A DNA stretch of 64,000 bases from Pseudomonas extremorientalis (GTDB taxonomy: Bacteria > Pseudomonadota > Gammaproteobacteria > Pseudomonadales > Pseudomonadaceae): the NCBI RefSeq assembly GCF_001870465.1, contig NZ_MDGK01000015.1:434001-498000 (forward strand). The letters run 5' to 3'. The notes under the pieces were generated by a model. The model was not told where the DNA came from. It saw only the letters and a program-made list of their open reading frames with translations, and made no database searches. Each line of letters starts with the position of its first letter. Position 1 is the first letter of the stretch. This document shows positions 26,102-35,608 of the stretch, piece by piece. The position numbers were made by a program, and so were the translations under genes.

Positions 26102-26944
26102 ATGAACGATCAATTGCGCAACTCTTTCGCGTCAGTGGCGCCGCCGATCGTTGCGTCCCCGGCCAAGCGTATCCAGGCGTTTACCGGTGATCCGGACTTC
26201 ATGACCTCCCTGGCCCGTGGCCTGGCCGTGGTGCAGGCGTTCCAGGAGCGCAAGCGCCACCTCACCATCGCCCAGATCAGCCACCGCACCGAAATCCCCC
26301 GCGCCGCCGTGCGCCGTTGCCTGCACACCTTGATCAAGCTCGGCTACGCCACTACCGATGGGCGTACCTATTCGCTGTTGCCCAAAGTCCTGACCCTGGG
26401 CCATGCCTACCTGTCCTCCACACCACTGGCGGTGTCGGCCCAGCCTTATCTGGACCGCATGAGCGAGCAACTCCACGAAGCCTGCAACATGGCGACCCTC
26501 GAAGGCGACGACATTCTCTACATCGCCCGTTCGGCCACCACCCAGCGCCTGATTTCGGTGGACCTGTCGGTGGGCGGACGGCTGCCGGCCTACTGCACCT
26601 CCATGGGCCGCATCTTGCTCGCGGCGCTGGATGACGCCTCGCTGCAGGATTACCTCGACCACGCCGACCTGCAGACCAAGACCAGCCGCACCCTGACCAC
26701 GCCCGCCGCGCTGTTCGACTGCCTGCAACAGGTGCGTCAGCAAGGCTGGTGCATTGTCGACCAGGAACTGGAGCAGGGCCTGCGCTCGATCGCGGTGCCG
26801 GTGTATGACGCCTCGGGCCAGGTGCTGGCTGCGCTGAACGTCAGCACCCACGCCGGCCGTGTCAGCCGCAGCGAGCTGGAACAGCGCTTCCTGCCGAGCA
26901 TGCTCAGTGCCAGCCGCGAGTTGAGTGCGCAGCTGTTTGCCTAA
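26102..26944 (+). CDS. pcaR: IclR-family regulator PcaR
   Basis: 280 residues from ATG 26102. The N-terminal winged HTH (residues ~37-95: SLARGLAVVQAFQERKRHLT, then ISHRTEIPRAAVRRCLHTLIK) precedes an IclR effector domain (NMATLEGDDILYIARS, STHAGRVSRSELEQRFLP). The PcaR/PobR branch is recognisable from the VDLSVGGRLPAYCTSMGRIL segment. PcaR activates pca genes in response to beta-ketoadipate. It leads the cluster, and its binding sites lie before itself and before pcaI. Confidence 0.93.
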   Translation: MNDQLRNSFASVAPPIVASPAKRIQAFTGDPDFMTSLARGLAVVQAFQERKRHLTIAQISHRTEIPRAAVRRCLHTLIKLGYATTDGRTYSLLPKVLTLGHAYLSSTPLAVSAQPYLDRMSEQLHEACNMATLEGDDILYIARSATTQRLISVDLSVGGRLPAYCTSMGRILLAALDDASLQDYLDHADLQTKTSRTLTTPAALFDCLQQVRQQGWCIVDQELEQGLRSIAVPVYDASGQVLAALNVSTHAGRVSRSELEQRFLPSMLSASRELSAQLFA

Positions 26945-27042
26945 GCTGTTCGGTGACCGCACAGATCCCGGTTGGGTCGATTGCGCTGTTTTCCCTGGCT
27001 TATTACTGTGCGACAGCGCTCCAGGGAGCGCTCAATAATAAC

Positions 27043-27059
27043 GACGACCCAAGGTCGTC
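27043..27059. promoter_or_regulatory. Hairpin in the pcaR-pcaK gap
   Basis: GACGACC CAA GGTCGTC, a perfect 7-bp stem 29 bases before the pcaK ATG. A second perfect dyad, AGCGCTCC-AG-GGAGCGCT, is at 27015-27032. Neither has a T-run. They could be operator or mRNA-stability elements. Confidence 0.4.
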
Positions 27060-27088
27060 AGCCCGCCATCGGTGTGGAAATAAAAACA

Positions 27089-28429
27089 ATGAATCAGCCC
27101 TCTGTCGGTACTTCCTTGGACGTGCAGTCCTTCATCAACACCCAGCCACTGTCCCGTTACCAGTGGCGCGTGGTGATCCTGTGTTTCCTGATTGTTTTCC
27201 TCGATGGCCTCGACACTGCCGCCATGGGCTTTATCGCGCCGGCGCTGTCCCAGGATTGGGGCATCGACCGCGCCAGCCTCGGTCCGGTGATGAGCGCCGC
27301 GTTGATCGGCATGGTCTTCGGCGCACTCGGCTCCGGCCCACTGGCGGATCGCTTCGGGCGCAAAGTGGTGCTGGTAGGCGCGGTGCTGGTGTTTGGTGCG
27401 TTCAGCCTGGCGTCGGCCTACAGCAGCAACGTCGATCAACTGCTGGTGCTGCGCTTCCTGACCGGGCTCGGCCTGGGCGCCGGCATGCCGAATGCCACCA
27501 CGCTGCTGTCCGAATACACCCCTGAGCGCCACAAGTCGTTGCTGGTGACCAGCATGTTCTGTGGCTTCAACCTGGGCATGGCCGGTGGCGGGTTTATCTC
27601 GGCCAAGCTGATCCCGGCGTTCGGTTGGCACAGCCTGCTGCTGATCGGCGGCATCCTGCCGTTGATCCTGGCGCTGGTGTTGCTGGTATGGCTGCCGGAA
27701 TCGGCGCGCTACCTGGTGGTGCGCAATCGGGGTACGGACAAGGTGCGCAAAACCTTGTCGCCCATTGAGCCGAACATCGTCGCCCAAGCCAGCAATTTCA
27801 GTGTGCCCGAGCAAAAAACCGTCAAGGCACGCAACGTGTTTGCGGTGATCTTCTCCGGCACCTACAGCGCCGGTACGTTGTTGCTGTGGCTCACCTACTT
27901 CATGGGCCTGGTGATCGTGTACCTGCTCACCAGTTGGCTGCCGACCCTGATGCGCGACAGCGGCGCGAGCATGGAGCAGGCCGCGTTTATCGGCGCGTTG
28001 TTCCAGTTCGGTGGTGTGTTGAGCGCGGTGGGCGTGGGCTGGGCGATGGACCGGTTCAATCCACACAAGGTCATCGGCACGTTCTACCTGCTGGCCGGGG
28101 TGTTTGCCTACGCGGTAGGGCAGAGCCTGGGCAATATCACCTTACTGGCGACCCTGGTGCTGATTGCCGGGATGTGTGTCAACGGTGCGCAATCGGCGAT
28201 GCCGTCCCTGGCCGCACGTTTCTACCCCACTCAAGGCCGTGCCACGGGTGTGTCGTGGATGCTCGGCATCGGCCGTTTCGGCGCGATCCTCGGCGCGTGG
28301 ATGGGCGCGACCTTGCTGGGCCTGGGCTGGAACTTCGAGCAAGTGCTCACCGCTCTGGTGATCCCCGCCGCATTGGCCACCACGGCCGTGGTGATCAAAG
28401 GCATGGTCAGCCATGCCGACGCCACCTGA
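27089..28429 (+). CDS. pcaK: 4-hydroxybenzoate/protocatechuate MFS transporter PcaK
   Basis: 446 residues from ATG 27089. Twelve-span MFS carrier of the aromatic acid:H+ symporter family: FLDGLDTAAMGFIAPAL in helix 1 (the DGxD motif) and GPLADRFGRKVVLVGAV in loop 2-3 (a match to the family motif). It takes up 4-hydroxybenzoate and protocatechuate and contributes to chemotaxis in P. putida. It lies between pcaR and pcaI, 144 bases after pcaR. Confidence 0.93.
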   Translation: MNQPSVGTSLDVQSFINTQPLSRYQWRVVILCFLIVFLDGLDTAAMGFIAPALSQDWGIDRASLGPVMSAALIGMVFGALGSGPLADRFGRKVVLVGAVLVFGAFSLASAYSSNVDQLLVLRFLTGLGLGAGMPNATTLLSEYTPERHKSLLVTSMFCGFNLGMAGGGFISAKLIPAFGWHSLLLIGGILPLILALVLLVWLPESARYLVVRNRGTDKVRKTLSPIEPNIVAQASNFSVPEQKTVKARNVFAVIFSGTYSAGTLLLWLTYFMGLVIVYLLTSWLPTLMRDSGASMEQAAFIGALFQFGGVLSAVGVGWAMDRFNPHKVIGTFYLLAGVFAYAVGQSLGNITLLATLVLIAGMCVNGAQSAMPSLAARFYPTQGRATGVSWMLGIGRFGAILGAWMGATLLGLGWNFEQVLTALVIPAALATTAVVIKGMVSHADAT

Positions 28430-28433
28430 GGCC

Positions 28434-28461
28434 TGTGGGAGGGGGCAAGCCCACTCCCACA
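28434..28461. repeat. Single REP hairpin after pcaK
   Basis: TGTGGGAGGGGGCAAGCCCACTCCCACA folds on itself with one imperfect position (28-base dyad, arms TGTGGGAG/CTCCCACA). It lies 5 bases after the pcaK stop and may double as a terminator. Confidence 0.7.
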
Positions 28462-28501
28462 GTTATCGAGTTTTGCCTAATGCTTAGCCAAGCAACAATC
28501 C

Positions 28502-28516
28502 GTTCGATAATCGAAC
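28502..28516. promoter_or_regulatory. PcaR operator 1 (pcaI promoter)
   Basis: GTTCGATAATCGAAC, almost perfectly palindromic and differing from the recalled GTTCGATAATCGCAC site only at position 13. It is 121 bases upstream of the pcaI ATG. Confidence 0.78.
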
Positions 28517-28521
28517 GCTGA

Positions 28522-28536
28522 GTCGATTATCGGATT
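28522..28536. promoter_or_regulatory. PcaR operator 2 (pcaI promoter)
   Basis: GTCGATTATCGGATT; its complement AATCCGATAATCGAC carries the CCGATAATCG core. It follows site 1 by 5 bases, the same spacing as the two sites before pcaR. Confidence 0.65.
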
Positions 28537-28622
28537 GTTTGGCCCATTTCCCCGGCTTAATCTTCAAGCACTTCGGCGCCACCTCAGCGCCTTTTTCGAT
28601 CCACACCGGGAGCCCGAACCCC

Positions 28623-29480
28623 ATGGCTGAAATCCTCGCGCTGCGTGACGCGGTGAAGCAATTTGTGAACGACGGCGACACCGTCGCCCTCGAAGGCTTT
28701 ACCCATCTGATCCCTACGGCAGCGGGTCATGAAATCATTCGTCAGGGCAAGAAAGACCTGACGCTGGTGCGTATGACGCCTGACCTGATCTACGACCAGT
28801 TGATCGGCGCCGGCTGTGCCCGCAAGTTGATTTTCTCCTGGGGCGGCAACCCCGGCGTGGGTTCCCTGCATCGCTTGCGCGACGCGGTCGAGAAGCAATG
28901 GCCGCAACCGCTGGAAATCGAAGAACACAGCCACGCCGACCTGGCCAATGCCTACGTCGCCGGTGCGTCGGGCCTGCCATTTGCGGTGTTGCGTGCCTAC
29001 GCCGGTTCCGACCTGCCCAAGGTCAACCCGCTGATCAAGACCGTGACCTGCCCATTCACCGGCGAAGTGCTGGCGGCGGTGCCGTCGGTGCGACCGGACG
29101 TCACCGTGATCCACGCGCAAAAAGCCGACCGCAAGGGCAATGTGCTGCTGTGGGGCATCCTCGGTGTGCAGAAGGAAGCGGCCCTGGCGGCCAAGCGCTG
29201 CATCGTCACCGTCGAAGAAATCGTCGATGACCTGAATGCACCGATGAACAGCTGCGTCTTGCCGACCTGGGCCCTGACGGCGGTGTGCCATGTACCTGGT
29301 GGCGCGCACCCGTCCTACGCTCATGGTTACAACGAGCGCGATAACCGCTTCTACCAGGCGTGGGACCCGATCGCCCGCGACCGCGGGACCTTTACCGCTT
29401 GGATCAACGAATACATCCACGGCACCGCCGATTTCACCGAATTCCAGGCCAAGCTGGCCACCGCGCAGGAGGCCAAGTAA
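28623..29480 (+). CDS. pcaI: 3-oxoadipate CoA-transferase subunit A
   Basis: 285 residues from ATG 28623 (MAEILALRDAVKQF). A class I CoA-transferase alpha subunit with GDTVALEGFTHLIPTAAGHE and FSWGGNPGVGSLHRLRDAVE. With PcaJ it moves CoA from succinyl-CoA to beta-ketoadipate. Its stop overlaps the pcaJ start by one base, indicating coupled translation of the two subunits. Confidence 0.95.
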   Translation: MAEILALRDAVKQFVNDGDTVALEGFTHLIPTAAGHEIIRQGKKDLTLVRMTPDLIYDQLIGAGCARKLIFSWGGNPGVGSLHRLRDAVEKQWPQPLEIEEHSHADLANAYVAGASGLPFAVLRAYAGSDLPKVNPLIKTVTCPFTGEVLAAVPSVRPDVTVIHAQKADRKGNVLLWGILGVQKEAALAAKRCIVTVEEIVDDLNAPMNSCVLPTWALTAVCHVPGGAHPSYAHGYNERDNRFYQAWDPIARDRGTFTAWINEYIHGTADFTEFQAKLATAQEAK

Positions 29481-30259
29481 TGGCTTACTCGACCAATGAA
29501 ATGATGACCGTTGCCGCCGCGCGCCGCCTCAAGAACGGCTCCGTGTGCTTCGTTGGCATCGGCTTGCCGTCCAAGGCGGCCAACCTGGCGCGACTGACGT
29601 CGTCGCCAGATGTGGTGCTGATCTACGAGTCCGGCCCGATTGGCGCCAAGCCATCGGTACTGCCACTGTCCATCGGTGATGGCGAACTGGCGGAAACCGC
29701 CGACACCGTGGTACCGACCGGCGAGATCTTCCGCTACTGGCTGCAGGGCGGGCGCATCGACGTGGGCTTCCTCGGTGCCGCCCAGGTCGACCGCTTCGGC
29801 AACATCAACACCACCGTGGTGGGTGACTACCACCAGCCCAAAGTGCGCCTGCCGGGTGCCGGTGGCGCGCCGGAGATCGCCGGTTCGGCCAAGAGCGTGC
29901 TGATCATCCTCAAGCAGTCGGCGCGTTCGTTTGTCGACCAGCTGGACTTCATCACCTCGGTCGGCCACGGCGAAGGCGGCGACTCGCGCAAGCGCCTGGG
30001 CCTGCCGGGCGCAGGGCCTGTAGGGATCATTACCGACCTGTGCATCATGGAGCCGGAAGCCGGTACAAATGAGTTCGTAGTCACCGCGCTGCATCCGGGC
30101 GTGACCAGCGAGCAAGTGGTGGCCGCCACCGGTTGGGCGATTCGGTTTGCCGAGCAGGTCGACACCACCGCCGAACCCACTGATGTAGAGCTGACCGCCC
30201 TGCGTGACCTTGAAGCACGCACCGCGGCCGCCCATGGCCAAGCACCGGGAGAAGCCTGA
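29480..30259 (+). CDS. pcaJ: 3-oxoadipate CoA-transferase subunit B
   Basis: 259 residues. The beta subunit carries the catalytic glutamate in LIYESGPIGAKP, after SVCFVGIGLPSKAANLAR, and the GGAPEIAGSAKSVLIILKQS region. AGGAGG precedes the ATG inside the end of pcaI. Its stop overlaps the pcaF start by one base. Second half of the CoA-transferase that activates beta-ketoadipate. Confidence 0.95.
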   Translation: MAYSTNEMMTVAAARRLKNGSVCFVGIGLPSKAANLARLTSSPDVVLIYESGPIGAKPSVLPLSIGDGELAETADTVVPTGEIFRYWLQGGRIDVGFLGAAQVDRFGNINTTVVGDYHQPKVRLPGAGGAPEIAGSAKSVLIILKQSARSFVDQLDFITSVGHGEGGDSRKRLGLPGAGPVGIITDLCIMEPEAGTNEFVVTALHPGVTSEQVVAATGWAIRFAEQVDTTAEPTDVELTALRDLEARTAAAHGQAPGEA

Positions 30260-31458
30260 TGCGCGATGTATTTATCTGTGACGCCATTCGTACCCCCATC
30301 GGCCGTTTTGGCGGTGGCCTGTCCACCGTGCGGGCTGATGACCTGGCGGCGCTGCCGATCAAGGCCTTGATCGAGCGCAACCCGTCGGTGGATTGGACGG
30401 CAGTCGATGAGGTCTTCCTCGGCTGCGCCAACCAGGCCGGTGAAGACAACCGCAACGTGGCGCGCATGGCGCTGTTGCTGGCGGGCTTGCCGGAAAGCAT
30501 TCCGGGCGTGACCCTCAACCGTTTGTGCGCCTCGGGGATGGACGCGATTGGCACCGCTTTCCGTGCGATTGCCAGCGGCGAAATGGAGCTGGCGATTGCC
30601 GGCGGCGTCGAGTCGATGTCCCGCGCGCCGTTCGTGATGGGTAAGGCCGACGCGGCGTTCTCGCGCAACATGAAGCTGGAAGACACCACCATCGGCTGGC
30701 GTTTTATCAACCCGTTGATGAAAGAGCAGTACGGCGTGGATGCGATGCCACAGACCGCCGATAACGTCGCCGACGATTACAAGGTCTCCCGTGCCGACCA
30801 GGACGCCTTTGCCCTGCGCAGCCAGCAACGCACTGCCGCCGCGCAAGCCGCCGGTTTCTTCGCCGAAGAAATCGTGCCAGTGCGGGTCGCCCATAAAAAA
30901 GGCGAAACCGTGGTAGAGCAGGACGAGCATCCACGGGACACCACCCTGGAAGCCCTGGCCAAACTCAAGCCAGTCAATGGTCCGGACAAAACGGTTACCG
31001 CCGGCAATGCATCGGGTGTGAATGACGGTGCGGCGGCGCTGATCCTGGCTTCCGCCGAAGCGGTCAAGAAACATGGCCTGACCGCTCGCGCTCGCGTATT
31101 GGGCATGGCCAGCGCTGGTGTCGCGCCACGGGTGATGGGCATCGGCCCGGTGCCGGCCGTGCGCAAACTGGTCGAGCGCCTTGGCTTGGCCGTCACCGAC
31201 TTTGACGTGATCGAACTCAACGAGGCCTTCGCCAGCCAAGGCCTGGCCGTCTTGCGTGAGCTGGGCATTGCCGACGACGCACCCCAGGTCAACCCGAACG
31301 GCGGCGCCATTGCCCTTGGCCATCCGCTGGGCATGAGCGGCGCGCGGCTGGTGCTGACGGCGCTGCATCAGCTTGAAAAAAACGGCGGCCGCAAAGGCCT
31401 GGCGACCATGTGCGTGGGCGTCGGCCAAGGCCTGGCCCTGGCGATTGAACGCATCTAA
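30259..31458 (+). CDS. pcaF: Beta-ketoadipyl-CoA thiolase
   Basis: 399 residues, the normal length. The nucleophilic cysteine is in NRLCASGMDAIGTAFRA, the catalytic histidine in NGGAIALGHPLGMSGARL, and the second cysteine in TMCVGVGQGLALAIE. It cleaves beta-ketoadipyl-CoA to succinyl-CoA and acetyl-CoA, the last step of the pathway. Directly fused by overlap to pcaIJ, and followed 17 bases later by pcaH. Confidence 0.96.
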   Translation: MRDVFICDAIRTPIGRFGGGLSTVRADDLAALPIKALIERNPSVDWTAVDEVFLGCANQAGEDNRNVARMALLLAGLPESIPGVTLNRLCASGMDAIGTAFRAIASGEMELAIAGGVESMSRAPFVMGKADAAFSRNMKLEDTTIGWRFINPLMKEQYGVDAMPQTADNVADDYKVSRADQDAFALRSQQRTAAAQAAGFFAEEIVPVRVAHKKGETVVEQDEHPRDTTLEALAKLKPVNGPDKTVTAGNASGVNDGAAALILASAEAVKKHGLTARARVLGMASAGVAPRVMGIGPVPAVRKLVERLGLAVTDFDVIELNEAFASQGLAVLRELGIADDAPQVNPNGGAIALGHPLGMSGARLVLTALHQLEKNGGRKGLATMCVGVGQGLALAIERI

Positions 31459-31475
31459 CAAGAGAGGATTGCTCC

Positions 31476-32180
31476 ATGAGTGACAAGCCCGGATACCGGC
31501 GCCCGCAAGCGGGCACTCAACCGGATTACCTGCACCCGGCCTACCAGTCGACGAACCTGCGTTCGCCGTCGCAGCCTTTGGTGTTCCTGCCCCATTCCTT
31601 GTCGGAAATCACCGGCCCGACCATCGGCGCCGAGCGGGTCAACCCGAAGGACAACGACCTCACCGCCCAGCATGAAGGCGAGCCCCAAGGCGAACGCATC
31701 ATCATTCACGGCCGCGTGCTCGACGAAAACGGCCTGCCGGTGCCGGGCATCCTTGTAGAGATCTGGCAAGCCAACGCCGCCGGCCGCTACAACCACAAGC
31801 GCGACTTGCACGACGCGCCGCTGGACCCGAACTTCACCGGCACCGGCCGCACCGTCACCGACGCCGATGGCTGGTACCAGTTCCAGACCATCAAGCCCGG
31901 CGCGTACCCCTGGGGCAACCACCACAACGCGTGGCGCCCGGCGCATATCCACTTTTCGCTGTTCGGCCCGAGCGTGCTGACGCGACTGGTCACGCAGATG
32001 TACTTCCCCGGCGACCCGCTGCTGGAGTACGACCCGATCTACAACTGCGTACCGGACACTTCGGCCAAGGAACGCTTGATCGCCCGTTTCGACCTGGAAA
32101 AAACCATTCCTTCCTATGCCCTCGGCTACCGCTGGGACATCGTCCTGCGCGGCCGCGACGCCACGCCGATGGAGAAATGA
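31476..32180 (+). CDS. pcaH: Protocatechuate 3,4-dioxygenase beta chain
   Basis: 234 residues. Intradiol ring-cleavage dioxygenase. The iron-binding tyrosine/histidine set is visible in AAGRYNHKRDLHDAPLDPNF (first Tyr), GAYPWGNHHNAWRPAHIHFS (second Tyr and both His). The beta subunit holds the Fe(III) that opens protocatechuate to 3-carboxy-cis,cis-muconate. It is paired with pcaG one base downstream. A GAGAGGA ribosome site precedes the ATG. Confidence 0.96.
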   Translation: MSDKPGYRRPQAGTQPDYLHPAYQSTNLRSPSQPLVFLPHSLSEITGPTIGAERVNPKDNDLTAQHEGEPQGERIIIHGRVLDENGLPVPGILVEIWQANAAGRYNHKRDLHDAPLDPNFTGTGRTVTDADGWYQFQTIKPGAYPWGNHHNAWRPAHIHFSLFGPSVLTRLVTQMYFPGDPLLEYDPIYNCVPDTSAKERLIARFDLEKTIPSYALGYRWDIVLRGRDATPMEK

Positions 32181-32181
32181 G

Positions 32182-32748
32182 ATGACACTCAATGCGACCA
32201 CGTCCCACACCGTCGGGCCGTATTACCACATCGGCCTGACCTGGCTGAACCGCGAAGACCTCACCGTGGCTGCCACCCTTGGCGAGCGCGTGGCGATCAG
32301 CGGGCAGGTGGTGGATGGCAATGGTGATGTCGTCAACGACGCCATGCTCGAAGTCTGGCAGGCCAATGCCGCCGGCAAGTACGATCACCCGGAAGATGAG
32401 CAGGACAAGGCACTGGACCCGAACTTCGAAGGGTTCGGCCGGGTGCCGGTGGATGCCGAAGGGCGGTTCCGCTTTACCACCATCAAGCCGGGCGCCGTAC
32501 CGGGACTGAAGGGCACCACCCAGGCGCCGCACCTGGTGGTGCTGGTGTTTGCCCGTGGGTTGGTGAAGCACTTGCTCACGCGGATTTATTTCGAGGGCGA
32601 GGCGCTGAATGGGGAGGACCCGTTGCTGGCGTGTGTGCCAGCAGAGCGTCGCAGTACCTTGATCGCCCGGCAGGATGCGGCGGGGGTGTATCAGTGGAAT
32701 GTGATTCTGCAGGGGACGGAAAAGGAAACGGTGTTCTTCGATTATTGA
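32182..32748 (+). CDS. pcaG: Protocatechuate 3,4-dioxygenase alpha chain
   Basis: 188 residues from the ATG at 32182, one base after the pcaH stop. It is homologous to the beta chain (LEVWQANAAGKYDHPEDEQD, LDPNFEGFGRVPVD) but lacks the HIH iron ligands, having AVPGLKGTTQAPHLVVLVF there instead, as expected for the non-catalytic alpha chain. It forms the substrate pocket with PcaH. Confidence 0.95.
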   Translation: MTLNATTSHTVGPYYHIGLTWLNREDLTVAATLGERVAISGQVVDGNGDVVNDAMLEVWQANAAGKYDHPEDEQDKALDPNFEGFGRVPVDAEGRFRFTTIKPGAVPGLKGTTQAPHLVVLVFARGLVKHLLTRIYFEGEALNGEDPLLACVPAERRSTLIARQDAAGVYQWNVILQGTEKETVFFDY

Positions 32749-32765
32749 GTGGTTTTTCAGGGCCT

Positions 32766-32838
32766 CATCGGGGGCAAGCCCCCTCCCACATTTGATAGGC
32801 GGTGCGGTCAACATGTGGGAGGGGGCTTGCCCCCGATG
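32766..32838. repeat. REPIN between pcaG and pcaT
   Basis: Arms CATCGGGGGCAAGCCCCCTC and complement, 73 bases. It divides the pca cluster into an upstream IJFHG block and a downstream TBDC block. Confidence 0.9.
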
Positions 32839-32936
32839 GGGCCGGTTCAGGCACCACCTACCCAAAAGTCTTCTTGCGGAACATGGTTGTTGCAAAGTAT
32901 GTCTAGGCTATAACCGTTCCCACTGAGTGAAACCAC

Positions 32937-34232
32937 ATGACAACAACAACGAGTCACTACACCGGAGAAGAACGCAGCAAACGGATTTTTGCGATTGTCG
33001 GGGCATCCTCCGGCAACCTCGTCGAATGGTTCGACTTCTACGTCTACGCCTTCTGTGCCATTTACTTTGCCCCGGCGTTTTTCCCGTCGGATAACCCGAC
33101 CGTCCAGTTGGTCAATACGGCGGGGGTATTCGCCGCCGGTTTCCTGATGCGCCCCATCGGCGGCTGGCTGTTTGGCCGAGTGGCTGACAAGCATGGCCGT
33201 AAGAACTCAATGATGATTTCGGTGCTGATGATGTGCGCCGGCTCCCTGGTCATCGCCTTTTTGCCGACCTACAACGATATCGGCGTCTGGGCGCCGATCC
33301 TGCTGCTGATTGCGCGACTGTTCCAAGGCTTGTCCGTGGGTGGCGAGTACGGCACTACCGCGACTTACATGAGTGAGGTGGCTCTCAAGGGCCAGCGCGG
33401 GTTCTTCGCGTCCTTCCAGTACGTGACCCTCATCGGCGGCCAGTTGCTGGCGGTGCTGGTGGTGGTGATCCTGCAACAGTTCCTTACCGAAGAAGAGTTG
33501 CGCGCCTGGGGCTGGCGGATTCCGTTCGTGATCGGCGCCATTGCGGCGGTGATCTCCCTGTTGCTGCGGCGCACGTTGAAAGAAACCACCAGCAAGGAAA
33601 CCCGCGAAGACAAGGACGCCGGCAGCATTGCCGCACTGTTTCGCGATCACAAGGCCGCGTTCATCACGGTGCTGGGTTACACCGCCGGCGGCTCGCTGAT
33701 TTTCTATACCTTCACCACCTACATGCAGAAGTACCTGGTAAACACGGTGGGCATGCACGCCAAGACGTCCAGCTACATCATGACCGGTGCGTTGTTCCTC
33801 TACATGTGCATGCAGCCGGTGTTCGGCATGTTGGCGGACAAGATCGGCCGGCGTAACTCGATGTTGTGGTTTGCGGGCCTCGGCACGCTGTTCACCGTGC
33901 CCATCCTGCTGACCCTGAAAACCGTCAGCAGCCCGTTCCTGGCCTTTGTGCTGATTACCCTGGCCCTGGCGATTGTCAGCTTCTACACCTCCATCAGTGG
34001 CCTGGTCAAAGCGGAGATGTTCCCGCCTCAGGTGCGTGCTTTGGGCGTGGGCCTGGCCTATGCGGTGGCCAATGCGATTTTCGGCGGCTCGGCGGAATTC
34101 GTCGCCCTGAGCCTGAAATCCGTCGGCATGGAGAACAGTTTCTATTGGTATGTGACGGCGATGATGGCCATCGCTTTCCTGTTCAGCCTGCGTCTGCCGA
34201 AACAGGCGGCGTACCTGCACCACGATCTATAA
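32937..34232 (+). CDS. pcaT: MFS dicarboxylate/beta-ketoadipate transporter PcaT
   Basis: 431 residues of the metabolite:H+ symporter (MHS) family: [20 protein letters not shown] in helix 1, [20 protein letters not shown] in loop 2-3 and [17 protein letters not shown] in helix 4. In P. putida PcaT is assigned to dicarboxylate/beta-ketoadipate uptake. It is followed 10 bases later by pcaB, so it leads the TBDC block. Confidence 0.88.
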   Translation: MTTTTSHYTGEERSKRIFAIVGASSGNLVEWFDFYVYAFCAIYFAPAFFPSDNPTVQLVNTAGVFAAGFLMRPIGGWLFGRVADKHGRKNSMMISVLMMCAGSLVIAFLPTYNDIGVWAPILLLIARLFQGLSVGGEYGTTATYMSEVALKGQRGFFASFQYVTLIGGQLLAVLVVVILQQFLTEEELRAWGWRIPFVIGAIAAVISLLLRRTLKETTSKETREDKDAGSIAALFRDHKAAFITVLGYTAGGSLIFYTFTTYMQKYLVNTVGMHAKTSSYIMTGALFLYMCMQPVFGMLADKIGRRNSMLWFAGLGTLFTVPILLTLKTVSSPFLAFVLITLALAIVSFYTSISGLVKAEMFPPQVRALGVGLAYAVANAIFGGSAEFVALSLKSVGMENSFYWYVTAMMAIAFLFSLRLPKQAAYLHHDL

Positions 34233-34242
34233 GGGACGCGTT

Positions 34243-35598
34243 ATGACACTGCGCACGAGCAATCAATTGTTCGACGCTTACTTCACGGCGGACAGCATGG
34301 CCGAGGTGTTCTGCGACAGCGGACGCCTGCAGGGCATGCTGGATTTCGAAGCCGGATTGGCCCGGGCCCAGGCCCGGGTCGGGTTGATTCCCCAGGCCGC
34401 TGTCGCACCGATTGCCCAGGCCTGCCTGGCGTCGCTGTACGACGTGGATGCCCTCGGCGTGGCGATTGCCACGGCGGGGAATTCGGCGATTCCGTTGGTG
34501 AAGGCGCTGGGCAAGCTGATTGCCAGTGAAGACGCCGGGGCCGAACGTTATGTGCATTTGGGCGCGACCAGCCAGGACGTGATGGACACTGGCCTGGTGT
34601 TGCAACTGCGCCGGGCGCTGGCGTTGATCGAAAGCGACCTGGCGCGCCTGGGCGACATCCTGGCCGCCCAGGCCCAGCGTTACGCAGCCGTGCCCTTGGC
34701 CGGCCGCACCTGGTTGCAACATGCGACGCCGGTCACTCTGGGGATGAAGATCGCCGGTTGGCTGGGGGCGGTGACGCGCAGTCGGCAACGGTTGGCGCAG
34801 TTGAAGCCGCGCTTGCTGGTGCTTCAGTTCGGCGGTGCCTCCGGAACCCTGGCCGCACTGGGCGAACAGGCCATGCCGGTGGCTGAAGCTTTGGCAGACG
34901 AGCTGCAACTGAACCTGCCCGAACAACCCTGGCACACTCAGCGGGATCGGCTGGTAGAGTTCGCCGCCGTGCTTGGCCTGATCGCCGGCAGCCTGGGCAA
35001 ACTGGGCCGCGATATCAGCCTGTTGATGCAGACCGAAGCGGCAGAGGTGTTCGAGCCGTCGGCACCGGGCAAGGGTGGCTCGTCCACCATGCCGCACAAG
35101 CGCAACCCGGTGGGCGCGGCCGTGTTGATCGGCGCCGCCACCCGCGTGCCGGGCCTGGTATCGACGATGTTCAGCGCCATGCCCCAGGAGCACGAACGCA
35201 GCCTGGGCCTGTGGCATGCCGAATGGGAAACCCTGCCCGAGATTTGCCGCCTGGTTTCCGGCGCGCTGCAACAGGCGCTGCTGGTGAGCGAAGGGTTGGA
35301 AGTCGACCCCGAGCGCATGGGCAAAAACCTCGACCTGACCCAAGGCCTGGTGCTGGCCGAAGCCGTCAGCAGCGTGCTCGCCCAACGCCTGGGCCGGGAA
35401 ACGGCGCACCACCTGCTGGAACACTGCTGCAAGCGTGCCGTTACCGAGCAACGGCATTTGCGTGCGGTACTGGCGGATGAGCCGCAAGTCACCGCCGAGC
35501 TGTCGGCGGCCGAACTGGACCGCCTGCTCGACCCGGCCCACTACCTGGGCCAGGCCCGCACCTGGGTCACCCGCGCCGTAGCCGAACACTTTGCTTGA
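34243..35598 (+). CDS. pcaB: 3-carboxy-cis,cis-muconate cycloisomerase
   Basis: 451 residues of the fumarase/aspartase superfamily. The signature GKGGSSTMPHKRNPVGAAV is intact, as are LGATSQDVMDTGLVLQL and AGRTWLQHATPVTLGMKI. It lactonises 3-carboxymuconate to 4-carboxymuconolactone. The end overlaps the nominal ribosome site of pcaD. Confidence 0.95.
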   Translation: MTLRTSNQLFDAYFTADSMAEVFCDSGRLQGMLDFEAGLARAQARVGLIPQAAVAPIAQACLASLYDVDALGVAIATAGNSAIPLVKALGKLIASEDAGAERYVHLGATSQDVMDTGLVLQLRRALALIESDLARLGDILAAQAQRYAAVPLAGRTWLQHATPVTLGMKIAGWLGAVTRSRQRLAQLKPRLLVLQFGGASGTLAALGEQAMPVAEALADELQLNLPEQPWHTQRDRLVEFAAVLGLIAGSLGKLGRDISLLMQTEAAEVFEPSAPGKGGSSTMPHKRNPVGAAVLIGAATRVPGLVSTMFSAMPQEHERSLGLWHAEWETLPEICRLVSGALQQALLVSEGLEVDPERMGKNLDLTQGLVLAEAVSSVLAQRLGRETAHHLLEHCCKRAVTEQRHLRAVLADEPQVTAELSAAELDRLLDPAHYLGQARTWVTRAVAEHFA

Positions 35599-35608
35599 GG
35601 AGACCACC

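Noticed and set aside
29827..31461. 544-residue frame opposite pcaJ/pcaF
   Set aside because: Antisense shadow crossing two confident pca genes.
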